Positions 26,035 to 39,700 of a stretch of 64,000 nt of DNA are shown one piece after another. The notes beneath the pieces were generated by a model. That model worked only from the letters and a program-made list of their open reading frames with translations. It had not been told where the DNA came from and did no database searches. Position numbers and translations under genes: made by a program. The DNA comes from Chlorops oryzae (Eukaryota > Arthropoda > Insecta > Diptera > Chloropidae). The stretch covers positions 115,057,124 to 115,121,123 of the forward strand of contig CM035807.1 of the NCBI GenBank assembly GCA_020466095.1, in the 5' to 3' direction. Every line of letters begins with the position of its first letter. Position 1 is the stretch's first letter.

Positions 26035-26862
26035 AATTAAGTTTATTATTATCACAAAATAAGCGGGTCTTCATTATGTAAACCAGTGTAAAATATCTCA
26101 CACTACGTTGAGATTTTACAACTGTGTACGCTTGAGATAATGCAAAAATGTCGTAGGATTTGTTTGTAGATGACTGACTTATTTATAGCATCTCAGTTCA
26201 ATCAATTATTTACATTAAAATGTATATAATGATTGTTTAAAAACGAAGGAAGAAAAGAGTTTTGTTTTATTATTACTTTTTTTTGTCGAAGATAATTTTT
26301 TTTTTTTACTTTAACGAGATGGGCGGAAAACGAATAAAATATTGTAAAGAAAGCAACATTGTACCTAATTATGTGCGAAAAACTATACTAAGGATACAAA
26401 GTCGTTTTTTGATAAAAGAAATTAAATTAAACTGAATGCTGAATACTTGTTCTGAATAAATTTTTAAAAAAAACTTGTTTTGTATGTAAATATATTTTGG
26501 CTCCTTTTTGGTCAAATTGGTTCTTTTTTTGAATTGGCTTGACACTTTTATATTTTTTGAAGTGGCAACCATGGATTTCAGCTTTCGTCAACCATGAATT
26601 TGCCCAAGACGCATAATTTTGTGCCTTGGGCAAGTTGGGTTGCGCCTAAACTATGTATTTATAGTAATTTGCGTCTTGGAAAAATTAGTCTGTGTCTGAA
26701 CTAGGTCTGTGTCAAGAAAGTTCGTGTCTTAGCTATACGTGTTATTTATTTTTGGTGGGAATCTGAGCTAACTCCCTCGGCAAAAGATTGTGTTTTCGCT
26801 ATGCCAGTTGGTGGCTGAACTAGGTTTTTATGTCACGAATATCTGATAGAGGACTTTGAGAG

Positions 26863-29800
26863 GGCGTAGCACAAAAAGTAGGCGTGGCAGCGTTACAAAG
26901 TTAAACTTTTCTAACTCTGGGGAACATGATTAACCTATGTTCCGAAATTGAGGACCGTGGGTCCAAAATTGTGGATTTTGGCAAAACACGTGTTCTATTT
27001 GAGGGGGTTGGGGGGGTTCGATTTCGAAAATTTTTTTTGGAATCTCTTAGACAATCACGGAAGAACGTCCATACCAAATTTCAAGACCCTAGGGCAACTC
27101 CTTCTATGATTTCCCAAAAATGTATGGAGGTCAAGCACTTTTGCGAGTGAAAACATCTTTGAGTGGGCGTAGCACAAAAAGTAGGCGTGGCAGCGTTACG
27201 AAGTTAAACTTTTCCAACTTTGGGGCACATGATTAACCTATGTTCCGAAATTGAGGACCGTGGGTCCAAAATTGTGGATTTTGGCAAAAACCGTGTTCTA
27301 TTTGAGGGGGTTGGGGGGGTTCGATTTCGAAAATTTTTTTTGAAATCTCTTAGACAATCACGGAAGAACGTCCATGCCAAATTTCAAGACCCTAGGGCAA
27401 CTCCTTCTATGATTTCCCAAAAAATGTATGGAGTTAAGCACTCTGCGAAAGAAATAGATCAAAGACTTAAAACGCGAACGCGAAAATTGCTTGTCAAAGG
27501 GTTGTGTATTCGCTGAGCCCAGTTCAGACACCAACTGACGTAGCGAATACACGAACTTTTGTCAAAGTGAAATATTTCCTACACAAACTAATTTAGCCAA
27601 CACACAAAATTTTGTGTCTTAGCTAGGCACGTTGTCTGGTTTTGATGCGAATTTCTGATAGAGGACTTTGAGAGGGCGTAGCACAAAAAGTAGGCGTGGC
27701 AGCGTTACGAAGTTAAACTTTTCTAACTCTGGGGAACATGATTAACCTATGTTCCGAAATTGAGGACCGTGGGTCCAAAATTGTGGATTTTGGCAAAACA
27801 CGTGTTCTATTTGAGGGGGTTGGGGGGGTTCGATTTCGAAAATTTTTTTTGGAATCTCTTAGACAATCACGGAAGAACGTCCATACCAAATTTCAAGACC
27901 CTAGGGCAACTCCTTCTATGATTTCCCAAAAATGTATGGAGGTCAAGCACTTTTGCGAGTGAAAACATCTTTGAGTGGGCGTAGCACAAAAAGTAGGCGT
28001 GGCAGCGTTACGAAAGTTAAACTTTTCCAACTTTGGGGCACATGATTAACCTATGTTCCGAAATTGAGGACCGTGGGTCCAAAATTGTGGATTTTGGTGT
28101 AAATTGTGTATTCGCTATGTTCAGTTGGTGTCTGAACTGGGCTCAGCGAATTTACGAAACCTTTTGACAAGCAATTTCAGCAATTCGCGTGTTTAAGTCT
28201 TTGATCTATTTCTTTCGCAGAGCTAGGCTTAACTCCATACATTTTTTGGGAAATCATGAAGGAGTTGCCCTAGGGTCTTGAAATTTAGGCATGGACGTTC
28301 TTCGTGATTGTCTAAGAGATTGTCAAAAAAAATTTTCGAATCGAACCCCCCAAACCCCCTACAAATAGAACACGGTTTTTGCCAAAATCCACAATTTTGG
28401 ACCCACGGTCCTCAATTTCGGAACATAGGTTAATCATGTGCCCCAAAGTTGGAAAAGTTTAACTTCGTAACGCTGCCACGCCTACTTTTTGTGCTACGCC
28501 CACTCAAAGATGTTTTCACTCGCAAAAGTGCTTGACCTCCATACATTTTTGGGAAATTCATAGAAGGAGTTGCCCTAGGGTCTTGAAATTTGGCTATGGA
28601 CGTTCTTCCGTGATTGTCTAAGAGATTCCAAAAAAAATTTTCGAAATCGAACCCCCCCAACCCCCTCAAATAGAACACGGTTTTTGCCAAAATCCACAAT
28701 TTTGGACCCACGGTCCTCAATTTCAGAACATAGGTTAATCATGTTCCCCAGAGTTAGAAAAGTTCAACTTCGTAACGCTGCCACGCCTACTTTTTGTGCT
28801 ACGCCCTCTCAAAGTCTCTCTATCAGCAAAAGTGCTTACTCCATCATTTTGGGAAACCATGACAGGACGTTGCCCTAGGGTCTAAGACACAAATTTTGGA
28901 TGTGACGTCTAAATCCGTGATTGTCTAGGAAATATTTCACTTTGACAAAATTTCGATCGAACCCCCGCTACCCCGTCAAGTATAGAACACGTGTTTCTGC
29001 CAAAATGGGCTCAGCGAATTTGGACCACGATCCTCAATTTCGGACATAGGTTAATCTGTTCCGCAGTTCGAAAAGTTTAACTTCGTAACGCTCCACGCTA
29101 CTTTGTGTACGCCCTCAAAGTTATCGTTCTCACCAGCAAGTGCTTAACTCCATACATTTTTTGGGAAATCATAGAAGGAGTTGCCCTAGGGTCTTGAAAT
29201 TTGGCATGGACGTTCTTCCGTGATTGTCTAAGAGATTTCAAAAAAAATTTTCGAAATCGAACCCCCCCAACCCCCTCAAATAGAACACGTGTTTTTGCCA
29301 AAATCCACAATTTTGGACCCACGGTCCTCAATTTCGGAACATAGGTTAATCATGTTGCCCCAAAGTTAGAAAAGTTTAACTTCGTAACGCTGCCACGCCT
29401 ACTTTTTGTGCTACGCCCACTCAAAGATCCGTTTTCGACTCAAAACCAACAAGTGCTTGACCTCCATACATTTTGGGAAATGGCATAGAAGGAGTTGCCC
29501 TAGGAAAGTTACTTGAATTCGTGTATCGCTACGTTCTTCCGTGATCTAGTCCTCTAAGAGAATTCTCAAAAAGACAATTTTCGCTGCGTAAGCCAATTCG
29601 CGTCTAATAGAATCACGTGTTTTGCCAGGAAATCATCAATTTTGGACCCACGGTCCTGCAATTTCGGAACATACGGTTCATCATGTGTCCTAAGAGTTCA
29701 GAAAAGTAACTTTGAACGCTGCCACGCCTACTTTTAATGTGCTACACCCATCTAAAGTCACTTTTTGCATGAAATTCGCATCTTAATTTGGATCCAGTCT

Positions 29801-30700
29801 CAATCGTGACTTGTTAAAGACAAAAAAATTTTGATGTAACGCTGCCAACGCCTAAAACACGTTTTGTGCAGAAATCAAATTTCCACTTCGCTCACAAAAG
29901 TTCTGATTCGCACGTCAGTTAGAAAAGTATCTGAACTGGGCTCAGCAAACTACTTACGTCTTGACAACAAATTTTCGCGTTCGCATCTTTAAGTCTTTGT
30001 CATATTTGCTTTGCTGCGAGAAGATTAGACGCGAACTGCAAATACAGTATTTTTGCCAAATCCACAATTGACTACGCGTCTTGCAAATTATCGGACATGG
30101 TAAATCGTTCTTCCTAAGATCGCTAAGAGAGTTCAACTTATTTAATGTTGCATTTGGCATGCATTTGCGTCGAACCGTTGCATCCTCAAGCTCCTCTGCT
30201 CAAATATTACTATCGTTTTTGGCCATAAATCAACAAATTTGTGCTGCTGGCTAATTAGTCGGATAGCATATTAATCATTGTGCCAAAGTTCGGAGAAGTT
30301 TTTCTGTAACTGCTTCCAGCGCACTACTTTTGCTGCATCTTGCCGCAACGTTAAGTCGTTTGATCTACTCGCAGAGTGCTTGACCATCGCATACATTTTT
30401 GAGCAGAAATCATAGAAGGATGTTGCCGCTAGGGTCTATAGAGAATTTGGCATGGACGTTCTTCGTGGAATTTTTATTCAGAGATTTCAAAAAATAGAAA
30501 TTTTCGAAATTCCAACCCTTGCCAACCCCCTCAAATAGAACACGGTTTTTGCCAAAATTCCACAATTTTGGACCCACGGCCTCAATTTCAGAGACATGAT
30601 TAATCATGTTCTCCCATAAGCATTGAAAATTTACAAACTTCGTAACGCTGCCACGCCTACTTTTATAAAAGTGCTACACCAATCAAAGATTTTTCTATGA
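26863..30700. repeat. Inverted array of ~310-bp repeats, right part noisy
   Basis: The unit starts GGGCGTAGCACAAAAAGTAG and contains GAGGACCGTGGGTCCAAAAT, a G-rich GAGGGGGTTGGGGGGGTTCG block and AAGACCCTAGGGCAACTCCT. Plus-orientation copies: about 26863-27164, 27165-27450, 27673-27975 and a truncated one to about 28100. Minus-orientation copies: about 28205-28505, 28506-28813, 28814-29120, 29121-29424, then increasingly scrambled copies to about 30700. Spacers (27451-27672, 28101-28200) carry another motif, TTCGCTATGTTCAGTTGGTG, and its complement. The short open frames in each unit repeat identically and look non-coding. Confidence 0.85.
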
Positions 30701-32789
30701 TATCGCATCTTAAGTGCTTGAACTATCCATCGATTTTTATAACAGAAATCTAGGTACAAAAATTGAAATTAAAAATTAAGTATTCCTGTTTCAACGTGAA
30801 AACTATTAATTAAAAGTTAAAATTTTAATCCATTATGCTCCTAAGCAACCTCCTCAAATAGAACAGTAATTATATCGATTAAATTAAAATGGTACATCGT
30901 TTCAAAAATCGAACATAGTATTATCTTTCTTTAGCATTACTGAAGTGCAGTATTTTGGCATTAACCAATAAACGATTAGCATGGATTTTCGTTCTCTGCT
31001 ATTTATCATTGTTTGGCTTCAATAAAATTCGAATTAAAAAATTCTTGGTAATTAGCTCGATCACGTTTTAAAATTTTGCCAAAATCGGAAAGTTACTTTT
31101 TAATTGCTTGGCATTTGGTGCATTTGGCGCAACGGTTGCGGGATTCGCTCCCTGAGGTCAAATACTTATTTTCATTTATTTTCATTTTAATTGGAGCAAG
31201 AAAAAAAAATTTTTGCCTGGATCGGAAGAGAGATTTTTATTAGGGGCATTGGGGGGAAAATTTTTTTCCATTTCCTAGCAAATACTTTTTGAAAGTTTCT
31301 CATTTCTATTGCCGAACGTCCTTGAACTTCTTCAAACTATGATCCTCCAGACTCTGAGCCATCGCAATCCTTTCTTCAGCAGGACTATGTACTTTTCATT
31401 TCTCGTCCTTTATACAGGAACATGCGCTGATTCTTAAAAATTGTGGAAGTATTTTTATTCACAAATTTTATCAAAAAATAGAAATCCTTTTCTATTTGCA
31501 TATTGCATCCTTAGACGGTTGAATTCAACACATTTTTATGAACAAAACCATTTCGTACGGATGACAAAAAAAAATTAAAAATTAAGTTCATCAACATACC
31601 TATTGAATTTACAAACTTACAAACTATTAATTAAAAAGTCTAACTATAATAAATATTTCTATATACTCTTTAAGCAACAACTCCTTAAACTAAATCCAGT
31701 AATGTAATTACATTAAATTAAAACTGGTACAAAAATCGATATTAAAAATTAAATGTATTCCTGTTTCTTTTTTTTTTAGCTTTTTTACCTAAGAAGGTTT
31801 AAAGTTATTTATGCAAGCAACTTAAAGGAAATAATTTATAACGATTAAAAATACAATGAAGATATTTTTCTAAAGTTGACTAGTGGTATTAAACATTTTA
31901 AGGATTTTTTTAAATAATATAAATGATAATAAAAATAAAAAAAATTAAGGAAAATCGCAATTCTTTGCTTAAAATTAAAATTTCTTAAGTACAAAAGGAA
32001 ACACGTGCTTCTTATTTATATTCATTGAAGACGATTCACGGTGAGAGGAAACTAAAAATATTGTAAAGGATAATTTTTCTTATACATTTTACATAAACAC
32101 GATTGAACATGACTGTGGAGACATGATTAAATTTTGGTCCATTTCATATAATTTAGGATTCGTATCACTATAAAATATTCATGATTAAATTTTATATGAA
32201 AAAAAAAAAAACAAAAAAAAAAAAACAACCTCTTTCAGAGTCACTTCGAAGCACAAGTTCTTTTTAAATAATAAAATATTTCTGCTTTGTACAAAAAAAT
32301 ATCCTTGCAGTGAAAAAAAAGTTTGATTTTAATTGAACTTTTTTTTGTTGTTCTGCTATTTACAACATATAACTTGAGAGTTTATGTTTTAACAATAACT
32401 TTCTTTAACCTATTATTGACTAAATTTCTATACATAGTTTTATATATAACTTTTTCTTTTTCTTTTTTAGCTTTGAGCTTTGAGCTTCACTCTACGATTT
32501 ATAATTTGATTAATGGAAGACTTTGCGATTATTGTTGCCGTTTTAAAGTATATTTAATTGAATATACTCCGTTCTAGATATAAAAGAAATTCTTTTGTTA
32601 TACAATAGATCTAATGTTCTCACTTAAGGCATTTTGGTTGGGTGGACTTAGTTAAGAGTTCTTAAGATAGTAAAGAAAGTTAAAAAAATATATTAAGGGT
32701 ATATCTCTAGAAATTGGTCGAAAATATATTAAATGCATTTTTTTTGGGCCGTTGCTGCTTTGGCAATTATAGAGTTTAATATACAGCCC
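30701..32789. other. AT-rich spacer with a diffuse duplication
   Basis: No gene. The stretch around 30760-30900 (GGTACAAAAATTGAAATTAA ... AAATTAAAATGGTAC) resembles 31565-31760 closely but with scattered indels. The interval before 31200 also mixes in fragments of the 310-bp repeat. Confidence 0.5.
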
Positions 32790-33072
32790 GATTGGAATAT
32801 TCCCGGGGAACGAATTTCCGGGGAACGAATTCGGGAACGAATTCCTTTTACTTTTTTTTATTAATTTACTTTTCTCGTGAGTAAAATTCTTCTTTTTTTT
32901 TTACATATTTGGGGAAAAAATTTGATAGGGAATGGGTATTTTGACCCATACCCATAATTTTCCTTACCCTATCTATTTTCCCTGGGAATTTGTTCCCCGG
33001 GAATTTGTCCCGGGATTTTGTTCCCCGGGAATTTGTTCCCCGGGAATTTGTTCCCCGGGAATATTCAGAATC
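32790..33072. mobile_element. Foldback element with tandem TTCCCCGGGAAT repeats
   Basis: Left end GATTGGAATATTCCCGGGGA and right end CCCCGGGAATATTCAGAATC are inverted. Each arm has several tandem units of GTTCCCCGGGAATTT or its complement (two to three left, four to five right). The palindromic unit is itself self-complementary, a layout like classical FB elements. Confidence 0.7.
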
Positions 33073-33125
33073 GAGCTGATAATCTATTTATCAATTGTAT
33101 TGCCAACTGATTTTCTTCTCGTTAA

Positions 33126-33509
33126 CCCTTATGTGAGTGACTAAGTACCCGGGTACCTTTTCCGTTTTTCAAAGGTTTTTTTTTTTTTTTTGTATTACGA
33201 AGTCCAGGGACAGACTGGGCCTACGGGCAACCGGGCAAATGCCCGCTGTGCCCCCAATGAGCTGTATCCGGGATCAATACTTATGGAGTAAGGTTTTTTT
33301 TAAACATATTTTTTCTTAGGTAATGCCCGGTGGTCCCTTTGATCCCCAGTCTGCCTCTGACGAAGGGGTCTATAAAACTGCAAGTCTGGTAGAATATATT
33401 GTGTTATATTTTCTGCATATTAATCAAAAATTCTCATTTAATATTTTAAAGGTACCCGGGTACCTTAGCACTCTATTGAAGGTGTTTTTTTCCCCCACTC
33501 ACATAAGGG
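33126..33509. mobile_element. piggyBac-type MITE (TTAA, CCC ends) with nested hAT MITE
   Basis: Ends CCCTTATGTGAGTG / CACTCACATAAGGG are flanked by TTAA (33122-33125, 33510-33513), the classic piggyBac arrangement. A second inverted pair, TACCCGGGTACCTT (near 33146 and 33450), lies inside. The 155-bp element at 33205-33359 is inserted in its middle. Confidence 0.87.
33205..33359. mobile_element. Short hAT-type MITE, CAGGGACAGACTGG ends
   Basis: 155 bp, with inverted ends CAGGGACAGACTGG and CCAGTCTGCCTCTG. Flanks ACGAAGTC/ACGAAGGG match at 6 of 8. The inner GGGCAAATGCCCG/ATGCCCGG segment is shared with a relative at about 52286-52425. Confidence 0.8.
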
Positions 33510-33728
33510 TTAAGTTCAAGAACTTATAAGGAAGTGTAGATTTAGTTTTGAAGAATTTTTACGAATTAAAAGAAATTGTATGCCCTTCATACAGCCGCTT
33601 ATGATTCAGTCATAAAGTAAGGGGAAGGGGAATAAGAAATTCTAATTACAGAAGCAGCATCGGCAAAGACAACATCGTGTGGCGTCGGTTTTTTTCTTTT
33701 TTACTAATTGCAACAAGCAGCAACAAAA

Positions 33729-36700
33729 CTAGCTACCATCGCCTACAAAATCGGCGCTAGCCGGACGTTTATCGCTATGGCGGCTACTGTGGCTGCTGCC
33801 ACTGGTGCTCCTGCCGCGACGGCCATGACCAATGAATGGTAGGCCATCATTACTATCGTTGCTATTGCCGAGTGCAATTGAATTATTGCCAATATTAGGA
33901 GTGACGTTGCTGTTGCTGGCAGTGCTGCCGCTGCTGTTGCTGTTGCTATTGCTATTGCTGCTGTCGTTATTATTAATATTGTTGCACGGCGTCGTTGCGG
34001 CTGCATTCAATGTTCCTTGACTCTGATCGTTCTTACCAATGCATGTTGCTGTTGTTGTTGTTGTTCTTTCTGCGTCGTGTTGCTGCATTTCAACTTCGTT
34101 TTTCCCTTTATTTGAGCTCACAGTTGCTTCTGTCACATTCGAAGTTGGTGCTTTTGCTGCTACACTGCTGCTGTTGCTCCTGTTCCTGATCCTGTCCAAA
34201 TGTCTGCATTATTGTTACTGTAGCATGCTGATGTTGATGATGTTGTTGTTGTTGTTGCCGTCGTGGTTGTTGTTGTTGTTGCTGCTGCTGCCGCCGCTGC
34301 TGCTGCCTGCAGCGCTAGCATTTGCTGCGTCTGAGCAACACACGCCACGCACGGACACGGACCGCCCAATTTCTTCGCCAGCATGGAGCGTAATTTAAGT
34401 GCCGGTCCCAATTTCATGCCCAACGAGTTCACAAGATGATCCTCAGTCAGTAGCGGCAGGCCGGAGCCATCAATGCATTGATCACGAAAATGCTGAAAAT
34501 GTTCAAAAGAAAAAAAAGCGATATCAGTATCTGTAGATTGAATGTAGTAGCGCTTGAGATATTGAAAGATTGGTAGGTTTTTCATATACGAATATGTAGA
34601 TATATATATGTATGTATGTGGCTACGTGTAGTGGACCTATATTGCCGCATGAACTTGGGGCGTTTGTGATTAATGTTTAGCATTTAAAATTGTTAATGAA
34701 AAAAAATGCATTTCCACGACATCGGTTGGTACTGCCTGCTGTCGATTCTAGTAGCCGCATGCATGCATATACTTGCAGCAAATTGAAAATTGCCGTAGGC
34801 GCATAGGTGTCCGCAGTAGCATTTGAATTCGCAATGGCTGTGGCCTTGCGCCAACGATCGCATCCGATTAGAATACAAGTTTAGCTGAGAGATTTCTATT
34901 ATAGATTGTAACGATTATTATTCTTTTTTCTTCTTTTTCTTTGCTCCAACTTTGCTGGGAAAAAATGGCTTCAGTTGCAGACTTAGACCATATCTTGCCC
35001 TTAAATGAATGACCTATTAGGAAAATGTTTTCTTGGTATCTCCTCTCTTGCCCGTGAGAGTTAAAGGGCCCATCGATTATTTTGAGGAAGACAATTTTAA
35101 CCCAAAGATGTATTGTGAGACCCTGTAGAATTGCTTTAAGTCGGGTTACCACTATCCCTGCTGATCGTCTTGAACGATTTTTATTGAACCAATTTTATTT
35201 TTCCCCGATATCTTTTTGACAATATATGTACGATGATTACACTGTGCGACATTTTAGAAATTTTACGACTGTTTTTTGAAAGTGCTCGGTGAGTACAACA
35301 ACGCCTCATACTCAGTTTTGTTAAGTCATCTCTACTTTTTCTTAAAATAGACTTCAAACAGTGGGGCCGAGAATTAAATTACTCACTTACTTATGGCTAT
35401 ATCTCGTAATCCGTTCAATATTTTAATTTCCTATATATCACAATTTATAGCTCTGAACTCATTTAAAATAGTTTTAGTACAAACCAACCCGAAAAAACTC
35501 TATCTAGTAGGTGAAAATTGAAAAAATTCCTAAAATTTGACGTATTTTTTTTATCATATTTTATTTTGTATGGCCTATAGCTCCCAAGGCTATAAAAATT
35601 TTTTCAACATTTTTTGATGGAAATATAGAAAGATTACAACTTAACAATTTCTTCATATATACGAACTGCATCTGAGCACTACTTGATACCGTTTTGCCGG
35701 TGGAAAGTTGAAAAAATTTTACCAAAAATCGGAAGATCACCCTTTGGGTATGCACGAAATCTTTCAACCCAATTTTCCAATAGTTTTTTTTGGGTCGGTT
35801 TGTTCTAAAACTATTTAAAATGAATTCAGAGCTACAAATTGTGATAGAAAAGAAGTTAAAATATTGAACGGATTACGAAATATAGTCATAAGTAAGTGAG
35901 TAAATTAATTCTCGACCCCACTGTTTGAAGTCTATTTTAAAAAAAGTATAGGTGACTTGACAAAACTGAGTATGAGGCGTTGTTATACTCACCGAGCACT
36001 TTCAAAAAGTCGTCATATTTTTGTTTACAAAATCGTGTCGCACTGTGTTATGTAAGCCTCAACGGTGAATGTGGAAATTGGTGAAATCTGTGCCGATCTG
36101 ACCCGATAAAAATCGGCGCCCAGAGAGTGGGATTTCAGCTTTAGGTAAAAATTTTGGACAATTCAATTATGAGTTCAAACCTCCTCACTTCCTTCAAAGC
36201 TTAGTCAATTGGTATCGATCTCAGTAAAGAAAAGAACCGCATAAAAACTAACCCAAAAGATACAACAGAAGAAAGCTCTTCAAGACAGAATCTCATAGGT
36301 CAGGACCTGTCTTCTAGTTTCACGACATGAGACTGCGATTTGCTAGAAAGTGGGGACTCAATTAAAAATTGAAAAAAATTATTAAAAAGATTAGAAAATA
36401 TTTCTCCAAAGAATTTCTTTTAAAAGGCCTCACAGAAGAAGAGGGGGCGCAAGAGAGAAAATCGTCCTCAAGCTAAGACAGACATCGTTAAAAAGGAAAA
36501 TAGCAAACAAAGACTCTGAACATTATAAAGTCTATCCGCAGCCGATCGTTTGAATGGGAAATCACTCAGCGTTTAATAATTTCCAGGAACTCCCTATCAA
36601 ATCATGTAAATATGTTGTTTTCCACCGGACTATATGCATACTAATATTGTATTTGAACTGCAATTTTGATGCATTGCAGGCGAAACAACACACAAGAGCC

Positions 36701-39700
36701 AGCCGCTCACGACACAACTGGGCAAGAGCACCAGAAGTCGCCGTAATAGTAATGGCTGCATTGGCACGCGCCCACGGGTAGCTGCAGCAGAAACCGAACC
36801 AGCCACAGTATATGGCACAATCAACGAGATTGATCAAGTTGAGTGCTTTGTGTGTGCTTCGGCGCAGGCGCAGCCACAGAAGCAAAAACAACAACGAGTA
36901 TTGCAAAAGCACCATTGCCGCTGGCGTTCCTTGTTTTAGTTGGAAAAGACGTAGGAAAATTATTTAAAAAAAAAGCGAGAAAAAAATTCGCGAAAAATAA
37001 AAATAAAAGAGGGGGAAAAAATTGAAAAATAGTAGGAAGCCAAAAGCTATTAAATCTGCAATTGATGGTCAGTACCCCAGACGAATAAATGAATGGCATG
37101 AATGGGAGAAGGCAACAAGGAATGGGCACTTCAGTTGAATGGCACATCGGTGTTAGCCGTTAGTTAGTTCGGATAGGATAGTCTATACTGATCCGATCCC
37201 TTGGGTACATTTCTCTTCTTTTGGTTTTTAATTTGTTTTTGATTTAAGCAAAAAATTCCTTTCTTTCTTTTTTCTGTTTTCTTTTAATTGTCATATCTTC
37301 GCCGGGCTTCCAAATGTTCTTGTTCTTCGCTGAAGATAATTCGTACATACCAAAGCAATTCTTCGTGATGGTGTTTTAAGGCAGATCCGGTGAGGATCGC
37401 TGGCAGTTAAACGCGCAGCATGTGTGAGAAGGAAGCCGCATCGGAATCCGCTTAATTTAAAGCCTGACTCTCGTAACTGGTTTTATTATAATTTTTATTT
37501 TTCCCTCTATTTTTTTTTCTTCTTAATTTCTGTTTTGTTTTTCGTAAGTACTTGACGTGAACTTAGCGAGGCGAGGAAGTGTTCGACACGTTGATGCAAG
37601 TGCAAATTCGAACATAAAATATTGAATTTATTACGGAATCTTGTTTTTTTTTTTGGGGGTTTTTTTTTTACTCGCTCCGATTATGAAATCCGAATGACTT
37701 GAAAAAGACCTGCGAGTTCATTCACCGCTCTCTCATCGTTTTACCCAAATCGAATGCTCGTTCGCCTTATGTAATTTTACGAAAAATCGAACAAGCAGTG
37801 AGGATACACTGACTTCAATTGAGGATTAAGAGAGAACCACTTAAGAGTTAGACCTTTGTTTTTTTTTTTTAATGGAAAGTTCGCACTTTTATGATCTTTT
37901 TATTAAGCGGTAAAAAATTTTTATCCAAAAATGAGCTTTCGAAATTGAGATAAAAAGAAAAAGAATTAAAAAAGTGATTATTCGGTTCGGATAAGTCAGT
38001 GACTTTTTAGGGTTCTCGTATTGGAAATTTTGAAGCGATCTTCTTGTTGCGTGTTCAAGTGTCCCGGCCTATCCCGGGGTCCGCAAAATGCGATCAGTTG
38101 CTCCAATCATTCGAGGTAATTCCTACAGCCTTTAGGTCCGATGATGTTTCTGTTTACTGCTCTCTTAAAATACCCAGCAATAGAGGTCAATTTACCAAAA
38201 AAGGGGTACTCTGACGTTACTGGAAATGTGTCAAAATACATGGTATTTTACAGGGACGTGAACCGGATGGAAAATTTGCACGGTTCGGTTCGGCGGTTCG
38301 AACCGTGTTTGAACTTTTGGATTGGTTCGTAAAACCGGGTTTTCTACTTCTTTGAACCGGGGATTCGGTTCGGTTCGGTTCATCGGTTCTAATGCAATTT
38401 TTTACAATTTAGGGTCAAATTTGAACATTAAAAAGTTAGTGGTGGTTACCTTACTCATATTAGAGATGCTATCGATACTAATTTTATAAGAAAATCGACT
38501 TCGATTTTTATAGTTTTGGTCTATGGGAGCGACCACTGTGCATGGTTGCAGATAAAAATGAAACCCTGAACCTTTACAAAAAGGGGTTCGGTTCAAACAT
38601 TTGTAAAAAAAACTTCGGTTCGGTTCAAACATTCGTAAAAAAAACTTCGGTTCGGTTCAAACATTTGTAAAAAAAACTTCGGTTCGGTTCAAACATTTGT
38701 AAAAAAAGCTTCGGTTCGGTTCAAAACCGGTTCGGTTCAAAACCGGTTCGGTTCAAAACCGGTTCGGTTCAAAACCGGATTAGTTCAAAACCGGTTCGGT
38801 TCAAAACCGGTTAGGTTCAAACCGGTTCGGTTCAAAACCGGTTCGGTTCAAAACCGGCTCACATCCATGGTCAAAATGCATGGTATTTTATATATGACAA
38901 TTGCCTAGATCTTCAGTAGCAACAAATGGTCTAGAGGAAGAGTACACCCGGGTATGTTCTCTCAAGGTAGATCGGTTCCACGAAAATCCGTGTAAAGAAA
39001 ATTGTATAAAAAATATACGTGGTTAATGGTAAATTCGGGAATATTGAATATAAAAAAGTTTTTCTTTTTTTCGGTAAACCGAGTTATTTCGAAATTGTGT
39101 ACCAAATGCTGTGTTAAAGGAGCCCCGGGTGTACTTTAAAAATTATATTTGAAGTGTGTCTGATTTTTCAAGACCAACACCAACTGGTACCGAGGAGGAA
39201 ATTAACCTGCCCACAGAAGGTCTTCTCGAGGAGCAGTTAATGTGGGAGTTGTTATGTGCTTAGGACAGTTAAACGGTTTAGTCCTGGCACTTTAATGATC
39301 AGTCGGGGAATAGTTGGAGAGTAGCAGGAACAAATACAGGGTGGATACACATCACATAAATGTATAGTTGAGTTTTGAGTTGACCGAAATAGACTTCAAC
39401 GAATGTGCTATCGATGGTAATTGTCCTTATAGAAGGCAAGAAATCAATTTATGATTCTTGAATCTAGATCATCAGCAATCGGTAAAATATTTCGAGCTTA
39501 CGGCTGAATTACAATAAAGCAATACGTATTGTAATTTGTTTCATATCGAACAGTGTTTTGTAATATTTCGAAAACTGCCACTGCCTTGAATTGAAATTCA
39601 GCCTTTATAGGGTGATTTTCAGTTATTTCTTTTGATTTTAGTTGAAAAAATTTCAGCTTCACTTTGGCCAAACGGTATCAAGGAGGGCTTAGATTTAGTT

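Noticed and set aside
26926..27962. Repeated 74-98-aa ORFs starting MINLCSEIEDRGSK
   Set aside because: They recur identically in each unit of the 310-bp repeat, lack domain character and are not conserved as protein in the degraded copies.
33743..34398. Leucine-rich and alanine-rich ORFs on the plus strand and alternate minus frames
   Set aside because: They are shadows of the CAG/CAA-rich last exon of the SAM gene.
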